Below, piece after piece: positions 34,992 through 42,717 of a stretch of 64,000 bases of DNA. The stretch comes from a virus, in the IMG/VR virus record IMGVR_UViG_3300042907_001080, positions 186,001-250,000 of that record, one strand, 5' to 3'. A program made the translations under genes and the position numbers. The notes under the pieces are model-generated. The model saw nothing but the letters and a program-made list of their open reading frames with translations. It was not told where the DNA came from and searched no databases. The first letter of the stretch is position 1. Each line of letters starts with the position of its first letter.

Positions 34992-35515
34992 CCTTCGTAT
35001 ATTGCAGAATTACCTGCGTGTTCGAATACTTCGGCAGATTTTAGTTTAACGCCTACGCCAACAGGATAACGTGCTTCAAAAACACGACCATCAGGATGTG
35101 TCCAGCCACGGCCTTCTTGATAAGCAGTTAGAATTTCGTTCATAGTCTTGTAAACTAGTTCGGCAAACATTTCACAGCCTACACCATCTACAATACGTAG
35201 ATCGATGATGCCCATGTTTTTAAAACCACCTTGGATTTTGTTTAATTCTACAAATGTGCCACGTTCTGGATCGTCTTTGCCAATAACTAGTGTATGATCA
35301 AATTGCCATTCACTCCATTCTTTGAATGCTTTGAGTCCACCAAAGTCCATGACCCAGTTGCGATCATCTAAGGTTTCTGATTCAAAGATTAGTTTAATGC
35401 CAATGGAGTAACCATGTAGCATAGAACAATGTGAGTGCGTTGAACGCCATTGTCTAAAACAGCATGACAGCCCTCTGTCGTTGCCGTAAGTTTTTGTTGA
35501 AAGATATTTTGCCAT
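34988..35515 (-). CDS. 6-pyruvoyl-tetrahydropterin synthase/QueD-like protein
   Basis: A 175-residue T-fold enzyme. The N-terminal S-C-C-F-R-Q-W-R-S-T-H27-S-H29-C30 segment and H34-G-Y supply the usual zinc and catalytic residues. The normal HGH motif reads HGY, so one zinc His is replaced by Tyr36, a variant I associate with marine phage homologues. VMDFGGLKAF and QFDHTLVI match the family. QueD makes 6-carboxy-tetrahydropterin on the path to queuosine and 7-deazaguanine bases. No QueE is seen, but a QueC-like gene lies at 57.3-58.0 kb. The ATG has a strong AAGGAG site. Confidence 0.85.
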   Translation of the reverse strand: MAKYLSTKTYGNDRGLSCCFRQWRSTHSHCSMLHGYSIGIKLIFESETLDDRNWVMDFGGLKAFKEWSEWQFDHTLVIGKDDPERGTFVELNKIQGGFKNMGIIDLRIVDGVGCEMFAELVYKTMNEILTAYQEGRGWTHPDGRVFEARYPVGVGVKLKSAEVFEHAGNSAIYEG

Positions 35516-35582
35516 CTCTAGTCTCCTTTATATAGGTAGCAAGTTTGATGACTGCAGAGTGTTTATAGAGGGATGATGCCAT
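35454..35582 (-). CDS. Possible 42-aa leader ORF overlapping queD
   Basis: Downstream of a perfect late promoter there is an ATG at 35582 with an AGAGGA site at ideal spacing. It opens a 42-codon frame (MASSLYKHSAVIKLATYIKE...) that covers the queD ribosome-binding site and ends 62 nt inside queD. It could be a small protein or a leader peptide whose translation opens or blocks queD. It has no recognisable family and may be chance. Confidence 0.3.
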   Translation of the reverse strand: MASSLYKHSAVIKLATYIKETRDGKISFNKNLRQRQRAVMLF

Positions 35583-35623
35583 AGAGTCCTCTTTGTGTGT
35601 ATTGTAATATTATATTACATTTC

Positions 35624-35631
35624 TATTTATA
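35624..35631 (-). promoter_or_regulatory. Perfect T4 late promoter (TATAAATA) upstream of queD
   Basis: An exact minus-strand TATAAATA at the last codons of the DUF115/GT42-like gene. It leaves a leader of roughly 100 nt before queD, within which the possible 42-aa leader ORF lies. It is one of two exact matches I noticed in the window; the other is at 46889. Confidence 0.75.
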
Positions 35632-36220
35632 ATGCAATGAATTTCACATTATTTTTCTGCCATTCCGGTGGCATCTGCCAGTCTGGTCTATTATAGATCA
35701 CAAATGTTGTATCGGGATAATACATGAATACTGCGGCAATTTGATAGACCCAATAGCTGGGATCTACTGCCTGTGATCCCACTCTAGCATAGTTCACGGT
35801 GCCTTTGTAGATATTATTCACACTGTGATCGATCGGATACAGATCAAATCCGATCATTACAACTTCTTCGTGTCCTAACATCGCTGACAATAGCACAGCA
35901 TAACCGCCACTGCCCCAATGTTCAGCTTGATCCTTTTTCGATTCACCTCGGGTAGGCACCTCAGGTAGAAGATTGATGTTTTTGTTTTTTCTTATTTTTC
36001 TGAAGTAGTGATGCCAATGGTCCCGCACATAGATTTCTGTGTCTTTGGTATTGGGATTATTTACAGCTTCGTCAGCCATTCTGCGATCGCAACAGACCAA
36101 ATGATTGACATTTAGATCTCGATGTATGGCATTACATCCTATAAGAACATGATCGGTGTATGCGCTGATATCAACGCGGCGTCTACTTTCGCCATTGCCA
36201 ATTACCAATGCTCGAGGCAT
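35627..36220 (-). CDS. GT42/DUF115-like glycosyltransferase-fold protein
   Basis: A 197-residue protein starting ALVIGNGESRRRVDISAYTD, with I-G-C-N-A-I-H-R-D and a later G-S-G-G-Y-A-V-L-L-S-A-M-L-G-H-E-E-V-V-M-I-G-F-D-L-Y block. The same order of motifs (AGNGPS, RCN, then SG...A-x-x-L-G...G-x-D-F-Y) occurs in GT42 sialyltransferases and in DUF115 proteins. I infer a nucleotide-sugar-binding Rossmann fold. It is shorter than typical GT42 enzymes. Its ATG overlaps the stop of the fibre gene before it as TAATG, so it may act on a glycan linked to the fibres or the host surface. Confidence 0.6.
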   Translation of the reverse strand: MPRALVIGNGESRRRVDISAYTDHVLIGCNAIHRDLNVNHLVCCDRRMADEAVNNPNTKDTEIYVRDHWHHYFRKIRKNKNINLLPEVPTRGESKKDQAEHWGSGGYAVLLSAMLGHEEVVMIGFDLYPIDHSVNNIYKGTVNYARVGSQAVDPSYWVYQIAAVFMYYPDTTFVIYNRPDWQMPPEWQKNNVKFIAL

Positions 36221-37062
36221 TATTCGATTCTACCGAATCCGTTCCATATTCCAGGGTTGCCTGGCTGAACACATACCCAACCAATTGACTTTCCTGCTTG
36301 AGGTGAACTGTTCCATACGATATCGCCTTCGTTAAACGAACCGCTACTAGGAGGTTCATTCCCACTAAGATGCAACTTGTCGTTGAATTTTAATGCACCA
36401 TTTACGTGTAATGTACTACGAGGATCAGGATTGTTGACATTGATGCCCAGGGAACCTATGATTGTGACCTTGGTATCGCCCACCGTCGGATTGCCTATGA
36501 TAACATTACCGCCAGCTTTGATTTGGATCCTAGCTGTGTTATCGGTTCCTAGTTCTAGGTCAGTGTAATTATAAGTGCCAATTCTTGCAGTGTTGGTACC
36601 TTCTGCACCTATTACTATATCCACATTTTGATCTATGATATTAACAGCAGCTTTGGGTTGATCTGTTCCAAGCCCTAATCGATCAGATATACTGTCATAA
36701 ACTAGATATTGATTTACACTTAATCCGCCATCTACTATCAATCCCTTGAGACGACCAACTTCTCTTAAACTGCTTTTGGTTACGGTAGGACCTAATTCTT
36801 TCTCATCAATTAATTTGATGTTGTTGGTGCTTAGATATTTTCCTTTGGCAAGATCTATATTTTCAGATATAAAAAATCTATCTGGATCGGAATTAAAAAT
36901 GAACTGTTTATTATGTCCCTGTCCATTCCACAGTATGCCTTTGCCATTGATATCGCCTTTGATGATGATGTAAGGGAATTCAGCAGAGTCAATTTCTTGA
37001 CCTTCTTGAAATACTTCTTGCAATAGGGTAGTTAGGGCATTTAATTTTTCTTGGCTTGCCAT
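36220..37062 (-). CDS. Tail collar/short fibre protein, copy B (280 aa)
   Basis: A beta-rich fibre protein with an N-terminal helix (MASQEKLNALTTLLQEV). It has an I-D-E-K-E-L-G-P-T-V-T-K-S block, an L-I-V-D-G-G-L-S-V segment, an L-E-L-G-T-D-N-T-A-R-I-x-I block and a C-terminal G-W-V-C-V-Q-P-G-N-P-G-I-W-N-G-F-G domain common at fibre ends of marine myoviruses. It is a clear tandem duplicate of the next gene upstream, with a shorter N-terminus. The ATG at 37062 was chosen because it follows GGAAA and lies just after the stop of copy A; a longer in-frame start would lie inside copy A. Confidence 0.8.
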   Translation of the reverse strand: MASQEKLNALTTLLQEVFQEGQEIDSAEFPYIIIKGDINGKGILWNGQGHNKQFIFNSDPDRFFISENIDLAKGKYLSTNNIKLIDEKELGPTVTKSSLREVGRLKGLIVDGGLSVNQYLVYDSISDRLGLGTDQPKAAVNIIDQNVDIVIGAEGTNTARIGTYNYTDLELGTDNTARIQIKAGGNVIIGNPTVGDTKVTIIGSLGINVNNPDPRSTLHVNGALKFNDKLHLSGNEPPSSGSFNEGDIVWNSSPQAGKSIGWVCVQPGNPGIWNGFGRIE

Positions 37063-37063
37063 G

Positions 37064-38158
37064 TTATGAATTTCCAATTTTACCGAAAGGCGACCATATC
37101 CCAGGAGATCCGGTTTGAATGCACACCCAACCCACATAAGAGTTCATTCTCGGTTGGATGTTCCATATAATGTCACCTTCGTTATACGATCCATTTGTTG
37201 GATAAGTGCTGTCGTATTTTTGCAGTCTATTGTTGAATCTCACTGCGCCATTTACATGCAGATCAACTTCTGGATCCGGAGTCGAAACCCTTACTGAAAG
37301 TTTACCATGTACATGTATTTGGGTAGGAGCCAGTTTGGGATTACCTAATATAATATTGCCACTCGACGAGATGATTATTCTTGCAGTGTTGTCAGTGCCT
37401 AATTCTAAATTATTACTGGCGTAAGTGCCAATGAATGCTTTTACGGTGTCTTTGGTGCCGAGAACTATCTCTACTCCGTCATCTAGGATGCTGACAGCTG
37501 CGTTAGGATTTTCAGTGCCTAGTCCTAGTCTGCTAGTGTTGGCATCGAATACCATAAACTGACCCACCGATAATCCGCCATCTACTATCAGTCCATTAAG
37601 CCGACCAACTTCTCTGAGATTGCTTTTGGTTATAGTAGGACCTAATTCTTTCTCATCAATTACTTTGATGTTGTTGACAGTGATGCTTTTGCCTTTGGCA
37701 AGATCGATGGATTCAGATGAAAAGAATCTATCCGGACTGGAGTTAAATATAAACTGTTTGGTATATCCTTGGCCACTCCAAAGCAGTCCTTTGCCGTCGA
37801 TGGTATCACCTGAAAACACAATAGGCACATCTTTCTCAAATTTGATATCTGCACGTATCTCATCCACCTCTAGAATCTTGGTTTTTAGGGTGCCTGCGAC
37901 TGTGAGATTATCGATGTTTTCTACGAACAGATTAGTGACAGTGACACCATCATTGTTCACTGTTAATTGAGTTTTTACAGCGGTATCTGTGATACCGGTG
38001 CTGGCAAAGTTATGTATTTTGCCTCCGGAAATATGATCCCCCGATAGAGATCGAAATGGCATTTTTCTTGCGATTTCTTTGACATCTGGGGCAGCGGTTT
38101 GTGCGATCGAGTTGATCTCATCGCCTAGTGCGGCTAATAAATTATTGACATTACTCAT
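37064..38158 (-). CDS. Tail collar/short fibre protein, copy A (364 aa)
   Basis: Homologue of the following gene over about 280 residues (GKGLLWSGQGYTKQFIFNS, PDRFF, IDLAKGK, KELGPTITKSNLREVGRL, then LHVNGA and a GWVCIQTGSPGIW end). It has an extra N-terminal 90 residues beginning MSNVNNLLAALGDEINSIAQ with a helical segment. I start at ATG 38158: a Met eight codons earlier lies within the late-promoter core. Both copies are probably trimeric fibres; having two related versions may allow two receptors or hetero-oligomers. Confidence 0.8.
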   Translation of the reverse strand: MSNVNNLLAALGDEINSIAQTAAPDVKEIARKMPFRSLSGDHISGGKIHNFASTGITDTAVKTQLTVNNDGVTVTNLFVENIDNLTVAGTLKTKILEVDEIRADIKFEKDVPIVFSGDTIDGKGLLWSGQGYTKQFIFNSSPDRFFSSESIDLAKGKSITVNNIKVIDEKELGPTITKSNLREVGRLNGLIVDGGLSVGQFMVFDANTSRLGLGTENPNAAVSILDDGVEIVLGTKDTVKAFIGTYASNNLELGTDNTARIIISSSGNIILGNPKLAPTQIHVHGKLSVRVSTPDPEVDLHVNGAVRFNNRLQKYDSTYPTNGSYNEGDIIWNIQPRMNSYVGWVCIQTGSPGIWSPFGKIGNS

Positions 38159-38165
38159 AGTAATG

Positions 38166-38173
38166 TATTTATC
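38166..38173 (-). promoter_or_regulatory. T4-type late promoter (GATAAATA) for the duplicated fibre genes
   Basis: Minus-strand GATAAATA ends 7 nt before the ATG at 38158, directly after the terminator at 38181-38207. Terminator plus late promoter marks a clean transcription-unit border. No ribosome-binding site is visible in the short leader. Confidence 0.65.
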
Positions 38174-38180
38174 CGCCAAC

Positions 38181-38207
38181 AAAAAAGCGGACCAAAGCCC
38201 GCTTTTT
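38181..38207. terminator. Rho-independent terminator
   Basis: A perfect 9-bp stem (AAAAAGCGG / CCGCTTTTT) with an 8-nt loop. On the minus strand the stem is followed by a run of T, placing it just after the 391-aa gene that ends at 38225. The A/T arms also give it a T run on the plus strand, so it could work in both directions. Confidence 0.85.
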
Positions 38208-38224
38208 ACTGAGAATCTACTTTG

Positions 38225-39400
38225 TTATTGCACTTTAAGTAGCACAGTATCTTCGTTGATACGACCGTTGAGTTTGATATCTACGGCCTTGATATCGTCT
38301 AGAAACTTGCGTAACTGCACTTTACCTGCAGCCTTGAACTCTTTGAGCTGTTCTTCGGGCTTGCGCAGAGTTTTCTGCACACTTTTTATTGGATCAAATC
38401 CAATAACTGTGGTGCCTTTGACTGCAAGATCGCTGAATTCAGCAGCCATATATTTGCCCAATTTGCGTGTTTTGACATTAAAGATCCACAGTTCCTTGGC
38501 TCCGATGATGTCTTGTGGGTTGATAGACACTAATTTAAGTTTTTCATCCTGCTTGAGATACTTCATCTTGGCCACAACTTTGGCCTTGTCAGTGGGCTTT
38601 TTAGCACGAGGCTTTTTATTAACCTTAGCCTCTTGTGCTAGCATATCACAGGCTGCAAGAATTTCGCTATAGAACAGCGTGATCTTCTTTAGATTGGCCT
38701 TGCTCAAATGACTATAACCTTCTTTCAATTGCTCGTCTTTGGTAGTGGCTGCTTCCACTAATTCGTCATAGTTTCGACTGTATAGTGTTTTAATGATTCG
38801 AGCGTGAGCGGCCTTGGCTTGGCGTCCACGTAGAAGATTTAGAAGTTTAAATGCTTTTGGATCAAATGCATCTGGATCTGTTTGAAAAGCTTCAATAGCA
38901 TCTTCAATCTCTTCAGTCATGCCTATTGCAACTTCACGCAGTCGTTCTTGGATGCTAGGAGTACACACTGCGGGTTTGACCTCCACTGCACCTTCTTCGA
39001 GTTCAACTTCGTCATGTTTACCTTCTTCGATGATCTTAGCAATGGCTTTGCTTAACCATTCTGCGGTATTACGGCCCTCGTTGAAGTCTGCTCTTACTGC
39101 TGGCATACCTTTGAGTAAGTTGGCAGCAATGGCACCTACGGTCGTGCCGCATCGATTGTCTTTGGTATCTTTGAATGCTTTAATAACATCTTTTGGATAG
39201 TTCTGGCTGCTCATCCAATTAATAACTTTGGGTTTGAGTTCTTTGCCGCTGGTTTCCAAACGATAATAACTCATAGCCATCCGGAAATGTCGACTGAACT
39301 GGTCAGCAGTCATGATCTCGTGGTCGTCCCATTTTGGACTTAGATCACGTCCTTTGTTTTGGCGGATATCGATACTTGCTTTTTTCAGTTTGGTTACCAT
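38225..39400 (-). CDS. Conserved marine-myovirus protein of unknown function (391 aa)
   Basis: A 391-residue soluble, Lys-rich protein. Segments such as KWDDHEIMTADQFSRHF, SYYRLETSGKELKP and NLLKGMPAVRADFNEGRNTA are familiar from marine T4-like phages but have no assigned function. A basic stretch near 262-277 (NKKPRAKKPTDK) suggests nucleic-acid contact. I start at ATG 39400, which follows AGGAGT; an upstream Met would place the promoter inside the gene. It has a near-consensus sigma70 promoter and its own terminator, so it forms a single-gene early unit and is probably made in quantity. Confidence 0.75.
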   Translation of the reverse strand: MVTKLKKASIDIRQNKGRDLSPKWDDHEIMTADQFSRHFRMAMSYYRLETSGKELKPKVINWMSSQNYPKDVIKAFKDTKDNRCGTTVGAIAANLLKGMPAVRADFNEGRNTAEWLSKAIAKIIEEGKHDEVELEEGAVEVKPAVCTPSIQERLREVAIGMTEEIEDAIEAFQTDPDAFDPKAFKLLNLLRGRQAKAAHARIIKTLYSRNYDELVEAATTKDEQLKEGYSHLSKANLKKITLFYSEILAACDMLAQEAKVNKKPRAKKPTDKAKVVAKMKYLKQDEKLKLVSINPQDIIGAKELWIFNVKTRKLGKYMAAEFSDLAVKGTTVIGFDPIKSVQKTLRKPEEQLKEFKAAGKVQLRKFLDDIKAVDIKLNGRINEDTVLLKVQ

Positions 39401-39431
39401 AGAGTCACTCCTGTTGTTAAACAATACATAT

Positions 39432-39460
39432 ATTATAGCACCAAATGATGAACATGTCAA
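39432..39460 (-). promoter_or_regulatory. Consensus sigma70-type promoter (TTGACA-17-TATAAT)
   Basis: Minus-strand TTGACA at 39455-39460, 17-nt spacer and TATAAT at 39432-39437, an exact match to the bacterial consensus. The -35 box overlaps the 3' end of the 64-aa gene. The leader to the 391-aa gene is about 25 nt and includes its AGGAGT site. Confidence 0.88.
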
Positions 39461-39651
39461 CCATGATTAAATCGTTTGATTTCATGTAGGTCTCCGTTTT
39501 CATCTTCTTGGTAGACCACAGCTTCTGTAATTCCTAATCCAAGATTGGCTTCTGCTATTTCCAATGCTTCTTTTCTACTGCTGGTGGTTTCTACCAATTC
39601 TTCGTGACCGGCCTCATCCACTGCCCAAACTTCGTAAAGTTCAAAGTTCAT
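39457..39651 (-). CDS. Conserved hypothetical protein (64 aa)
   Basis: A 64-residue acidic protein (MNFELYEVWAVDEAGHEEL...), compact alpha/beta in appearance, with no known function. Similar small proteins occur in marine myoviruses. The best ribosome-binding site, AAGGAG, lies about 14 nt before the ATG, longer than usual. The promoter of the next gene overlaps its last codons. Confidence 0.65.
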   Translation of the reverse strand: MNFELYEVWAVDEAGHEELVETTSSRKEALEIAEANLGLGITEAVVYQEDENGDLHEIKRFNHG

Positions 39652-39669
39652 GATACTAACACAATCTCC

Positions 39670-40251
39670 TTAAGTAAATTTTTCCCAGTCCCCACCAGGC
39701 GCCACCACCCAGCCAAGCTGTTGAAGATCATTCCGGATCTCGTCGGTTATACAGCCTTCCGGCACATATTTCTCTACTACTGCCTTCCGAGCTTCTTGTT
39801 CTTCGGTCAGCTGTTCGTTTTCTTTTGCAGGTGCATAGACGCCAATATCACGAATACCTGAACAGTACCAATCTATGTAGTCGCCTTTTTGTTGCATGTC
39901 AGCAATGATGCCACCAGCACTGCGCCAACTACAACCCCATTCCTCTTGTTTAAGGATAGGAATAACATCTAATTTAATAAACCCGTTGTTGCACATGGCC
40001 GCATATAAGTTTTGGGCGTAGTCATCTCTGGCTCGAACTTTCTCTAAAATCCAATCGGTGGTTAAGAGATCGTACTCCATATTGTTTACACGGCGTTGGG
40101 GATCGTCAAACTTATGATCGTGTTCGTTGATTATCTTTTCAAAAAGATCTAGATAATCTTCATTGACGGGTTCGCCTTGTTCAGCCTGACGCTTGACATA
40201 TCCTTGCTTTTGGAAAGAATGCCGTTCAGGGCTGCTTGAAATTTTTGACAT
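39670..40251 (-). CDS. Conserved hypothetical protein (193 aa)
   Basis: A 193-residue soluble protein. The central block L-Y-A-A-M-C-N-N-G-F-I-K-L-D and E-W-G-C-S-W-R-S-A-G-G-I-I-A-D-M, followed by GDYIDWYCSGI, is a conserved feature of marine T4-like phages. Two conserved cysteines are present but no known motif. It overlaps the next gene upstream by 26 nt and belongs to the run of small genes under the promoter at 41626. Confidence 0.7.
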   Translation of the reverse strand: MSKISSSPERHSFQKQGYVKRQAEQGEPVNEDYLDLFEKIINEHDHKFDDPQRRVNNMEYDLLTTDWILEKVRARDDYAQNLYAAMCNNGFIKLDVIPILKQEEWGCSWRSAGGIIADMQQKGDYIDWYCSGIRDIGVYAPAKENEQLTEEQEARKAVVEKYVPEGCITDEIRNDLQQLGWVVAPGGDWEKFT

Positions 40252-40591
40252 CTTGTATTGCTTTCTTTAGTGTTTCTGCGTAGTTAACTGCCTGTTGTTC
40301 GGTCATTATGATGCTGGCTTCGTATTTGACATAGCCTTTAGTTAACAAGATCCAAATGGTCTGCCAGCGATTGAGCTTCCACCATTCTGATTTTTGTGTG
40401 GTATAGGTAGTAACCGTAACATAATGATCGTCAGCTTCAACCCAAACATTGTGATCGTGATTGGCATCTTGACATTCGCAAACAACTTGATAGGTAATAG
40501 CATCGCCCCAGTCGCTGCGTTTCAATACGCCTTCTGCTGGAGTTTGTGGTTTAAGTGTCGTTAAAGGTTCGGACATCATTTCTTCTTTCAT
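40226..40591 (-). CDS. Conserved hypothetical protein (121 aa)
   Basis: A 121-residue protein with a beta-rich core (ITYQVVCECQDANHDHNVW, then YVTVTTYTTQKSEWW) and a helical end. The C-x-C and H-D-H residues could bind a metal but no family motif is certain. The start may instead be the Met at 40576 (MSEPLTTLKP). It overlaps both neighbouring genes, suggesting coupled translation. A conserved unknown of marine myoviruses. Confidence 0.65.
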   Translation of the reverse strand: MKEEMMSEPLTTLKPQTPAEGVLKRSDWGDAITYQVVCECQDANHDHNVWVEADDHYVTVTTYTTQKSEWWKLNRWQTIWILLTKGYVKYEASIIMTEQQAVNYAETLKKAIQDVKNFKQP

Positions 40592-40778
40592 ATATGCTTT
40601 TTACCATACGTTGATAGTCTTCTTCCGGCAACACAGTTCTATACATGCTGAGAGCCTGTGTGACCATGATACCGGCTATCTCTATGTCTTTATATTCTTC
40701 CATCATCACGCTAGTAAACTGTAGATACTTGGTATATAGGTCTTCAATACTGTGTTGATTTTTATCAGATATACTCAT
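40551..40778 (-). CDS. Conserved hypothetical helical protein (75 aa)
   Basis: A 75-residue mostly helical protein (SIEDLYTKYLQFTSVMMEEY...) with no known motif. It starts 1 nt after the stop of the 278-aa gene and overlaps the next gene by 41 nt. Similar small proteins occur at the same kind of position in marine myoviruses. Confidence 0.65.
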   Translation of the reverse strand: MSISDKNQHSIEDLYTKYLQFTSVMMEEYKDIEIAGIMVTQALSMYRTVLPEEDYQRMVKSIYERRNDVRTFNDT

Positions 40779-40779
40779 A

Positions 40780-41616
40780 TTATGTCCATAGACTATCTCG
40801 GGCTTTGATAAGGCGGATCATCATAGCTTCATCTTCGGCCGCATATTCTTCTTCAATCTTCTGTAGCAGTTCGTGTGATCGTGTGCTGAGTTCTTCAAGT
40901 TCGGGAGTCTTCTTGCTGCCAAAAAGTCTGCCATCGTTGAGGAGTCGTGCCTTTTCACAGTATTCAGTCCAGCCGCTGACATCATAAGGATCAGGACGAT
41001 TACGATAAGTCACAGTCCACCATAGGTAAAGTTCTTTGATCTCTTTTGCACGAAGAGCCTGTCCTGTAGGTTTGCCGTAGTCTAGATGATCTGGTTCACA
41101 CCAATCAGTGTTAGTAAGAGTCATAGCCCAATCTAAATGATCAATGCCTGCTTGAGGACAGCGCCAAGTGCGCCAACGGAACCAACCTGTAGCCCAGAAA
41201 GGTGCCTTATACTTTGCCTTATCTTCTTCGCTACCCCAAGCAATATGACTCCATGCTTGTTCTATTTCAACAAAGTCTACAAGTTCGTTGAAGAGGCAAG
41301 GAAGGAACCGGTTGCCCACGTCGCACCAGTTACCGGGCTTAATATCGCGAGGGTGAGCGGTAAGACTATGAGTGCGACTAACCCAACGGTTATTAATGTA
41401 ATACTTAACATCGTAAATCTTTCTAACAGGCCAGGTGACAAAATCTTGGATATAGCTTAGGCCTTCTTCAGCTAGCCAATAACGGACAGGATGATAGCGT
41501 TTGGCTTCATCTTCCCATTCGGCCCAGCCGTCCGAGGTTAGCGCACCCTTTTTAGGTGTGCCTCGAACCCAATCTGCGAACGGGGAGCATGACCAGTAGT
41601 TTGTGTGTTGTGCCAT
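40780..41616 (-). CDS. Conserved marine-myovirus protein of unknown function (278 aa)
   Basis: A Trp-rich 278-residue soluble protein. Its blocks WSCSPFADWVRGTPKKGA, YINNRWVSRTHSLTAHPRD, GNWCDVGNRFLPCLFNEL and WATGWFRWRTWR are strongly characteristic of an uncharacterised protein of marine T4-like phages. No catalytic motif is recognised. It is the first gene of an early unit: a perfect sigma70-type promoter ends 9 nt before the ATG and there is no visible ribosome-binding site. Confidence 0.78.
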   Translation of the reverse strand: MAQHTNYWSCSPFADWVRGTPKKGALTSDGWAEWEDEAKRYHPVRYWLAEEGLSYIQDFVTWPVRKIYDVKYYINNRWVSRTHSLTAHPRDIKPGNWCDVGNRFLPCLFNELVDFVEIEQAWSHIAWGSEEDKAKYKAPFWATGWFRWRTWRCPQAGIDHLDWAMTLTNTDWCEPDHLDYGKPTGQALRAKEIKELYLWWTVTYRNRPDPYDVSGWTEYCEKARLLNDGRLFGSKKTPELEELSTRSHELLQKIEEEYAAEDEAMMIRLIKARDSLWT

Positions 41617-41625
41617 AATAAAGTA

Positions 41626-41654
41626 ATTATACAGTCTTTCTAGAAACTTGTCAA
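41626..41654 (-). promoter_or_regulatory. Consensus sigma70-type promoter (TTGACA-17-TATAAT)
   Basis: Minus-strand TTGACA at 41649-41654, 17-nt spacer and TATAAT at 41626-41631. Only 9 nt separate the -10 box from the ATG at 41616, so the expected transcript would start 2-3 nt before the start codon. Confidence 0.88.
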
Positions 41655-41671
41655 TAAGAATCTTTTTTGAC

Positions 41672-42055
41672 TCAAATTTTTCTTTGGTATCCGGCTAGAT
41701 TGAGCATGATACTATACTGCTCGTAGGCTTTTTGGACAGCAGTATTGGATTGACGATACCAACTTTCCTCACGTTCCTTTTCCATAAGCATGGAAAACAT
41801 GTCGGCATCGCTGTAGCCGTGGGTATGATTGCCAAAAAATCTTTGTTCCATTTCTACAAGAGCTCGAAATCTGCTTTCAGGTATTTGAACTGTGAATACT
41901 TTTTCTGTTTCAAATTTTACAAAATCTCTGTTTACAATATCTGCTCGCAGAGGATCTGTAAAATATTTGGGAGGGTGGTATCTGGCCCTACGTTTTTGAT
42001 CATCTACAATTTGTATTTCGTAGTTTTTACAAAACTGATCAACTTTTTCTTTCAT
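41672..42055 (-). CDS. Hypothetical protein (127 aa)
   Basis: A 127-residue charged, mostly helical soluble protein with an aromatic/basic N-terminal third (QKRRARYHPPKYF) and a long C-terminal helix. No domain was recognised. It overlaps the end of thyX by 4 nt (ATGA), so it is expressed with it. Confidence 0.65.
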   Translation of the reverse strand: MKEKVDQFCKNYEIQIVDDQKRRARYHPPKYFTDPLRADIVNRDFVKFETEKVFTVQIPESRFRALVEMEQRFFGNHTHGYSDADMFSMLMEKEREESWYRQSNTAVQKAYEQYSIMLNLAGYQRKI

Positions 42056-42717
42056 TGTACTAGGCTTTCTGCTAGAGGAAATATTTCTGCAATTACTTTT
42101 GCACAGGCTTTAGCAATTTCTTGATGCTCTTTCTGGGTGCCATTGGCCGAGCGTAGTTCAATAAAATGCACCCATGACCGCAATGTTCCATTCATATACA
42201 AGCGACTTTCTATAAGACCTTCTGGTAATACAGCCCGAGCCTGTTCCTTGGCTATGCCATTAGCGATAGCCCATTCATACTCTCGTTTGGCAGCATAGAT
42301 GACTCGCTGTTGAGCACGGTACCATTCATTTTGTAACAATTGATCATCGACGTCGACGCTATTCTGTCTGTTCTTAGGGTCTTGAAGTCTAGCTTCCCTT
42401 GTAACAAAATTGAGATCTTTCGTTGGGTCAGCATAGCGTTGAGAGAACTCTTGGAAACTGAAACTTCTGTGTCGCAAGATTTGCCGGGCAATGTCTCTTG
42501 TTGTGGTAATTTCGATACAGGCGGAGACCATTTCGAGCGGTGACCAGTGTTGGTGTTTAACCAAGTATCGGATAAGTTTATCTGATGTCTCTGTATTAAG
42601 CTGGTTGCTGGGATTGCTGACACGGGCGCAATACGCAATGAGTTCCTGTGCATCTGCAATACCCATAAGTTTAAATTCGCCTGTGGGTTGGCTGTAGGAT
42701 AAAAGTTTAACATTCAT
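42052..42717 (-). CDS. thyX: Flavin-dependent thymidylate synthase ThyX
   Basis: A 221-residue ThyX, which methylates dUMP to dTMP using FAD, NADPH and methylene-tetrahydrofolate. The ThyX signature RHRxxSxxxxSxRY is at 82-95 (RHRSFSFQEFSQRY). Other conserved parts include ARVSNP near 31-36, the Q-H-W-S-P-L-E segment near 56-62 and the C-terminal E-x-R-L-Y-M-N-G-T-L-R-S-W. The length is typical. It supplies thymidylate for phage DNA synthesis. The ATG overlaps the stop of the upstream methyltransferase-like gene (ATGA) and has an AAGGAA site. Confidence 0.96.
   Translation of the reverse strand: MNVKLLSYSQPTGEFKLMGIADAQELIAYCARVSNPSNQLNTETSDKLIRYLVKHQHWSPLEMVSACIEITTTRDIARQILRHRSFSFQEFSQRYADPTKDLNFVTREARLQDPKNRQNSVDVDDQLLQNEWYRAQQRVIYAAKREYEWAIANGIAKEQARAVLPEGLIESRLYMNGTLRSWVHFIELRSANGTQKEHQEIAKACAKVIAEIFPLAESLVQ

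Noticed and set aside
42252-42713. 153-codon minus-strand ORF inside thyX
   Set aside because: It is a second frame of the well-supported thyX gene, starts 4 nt after its ATG and has no recognisable protein features.
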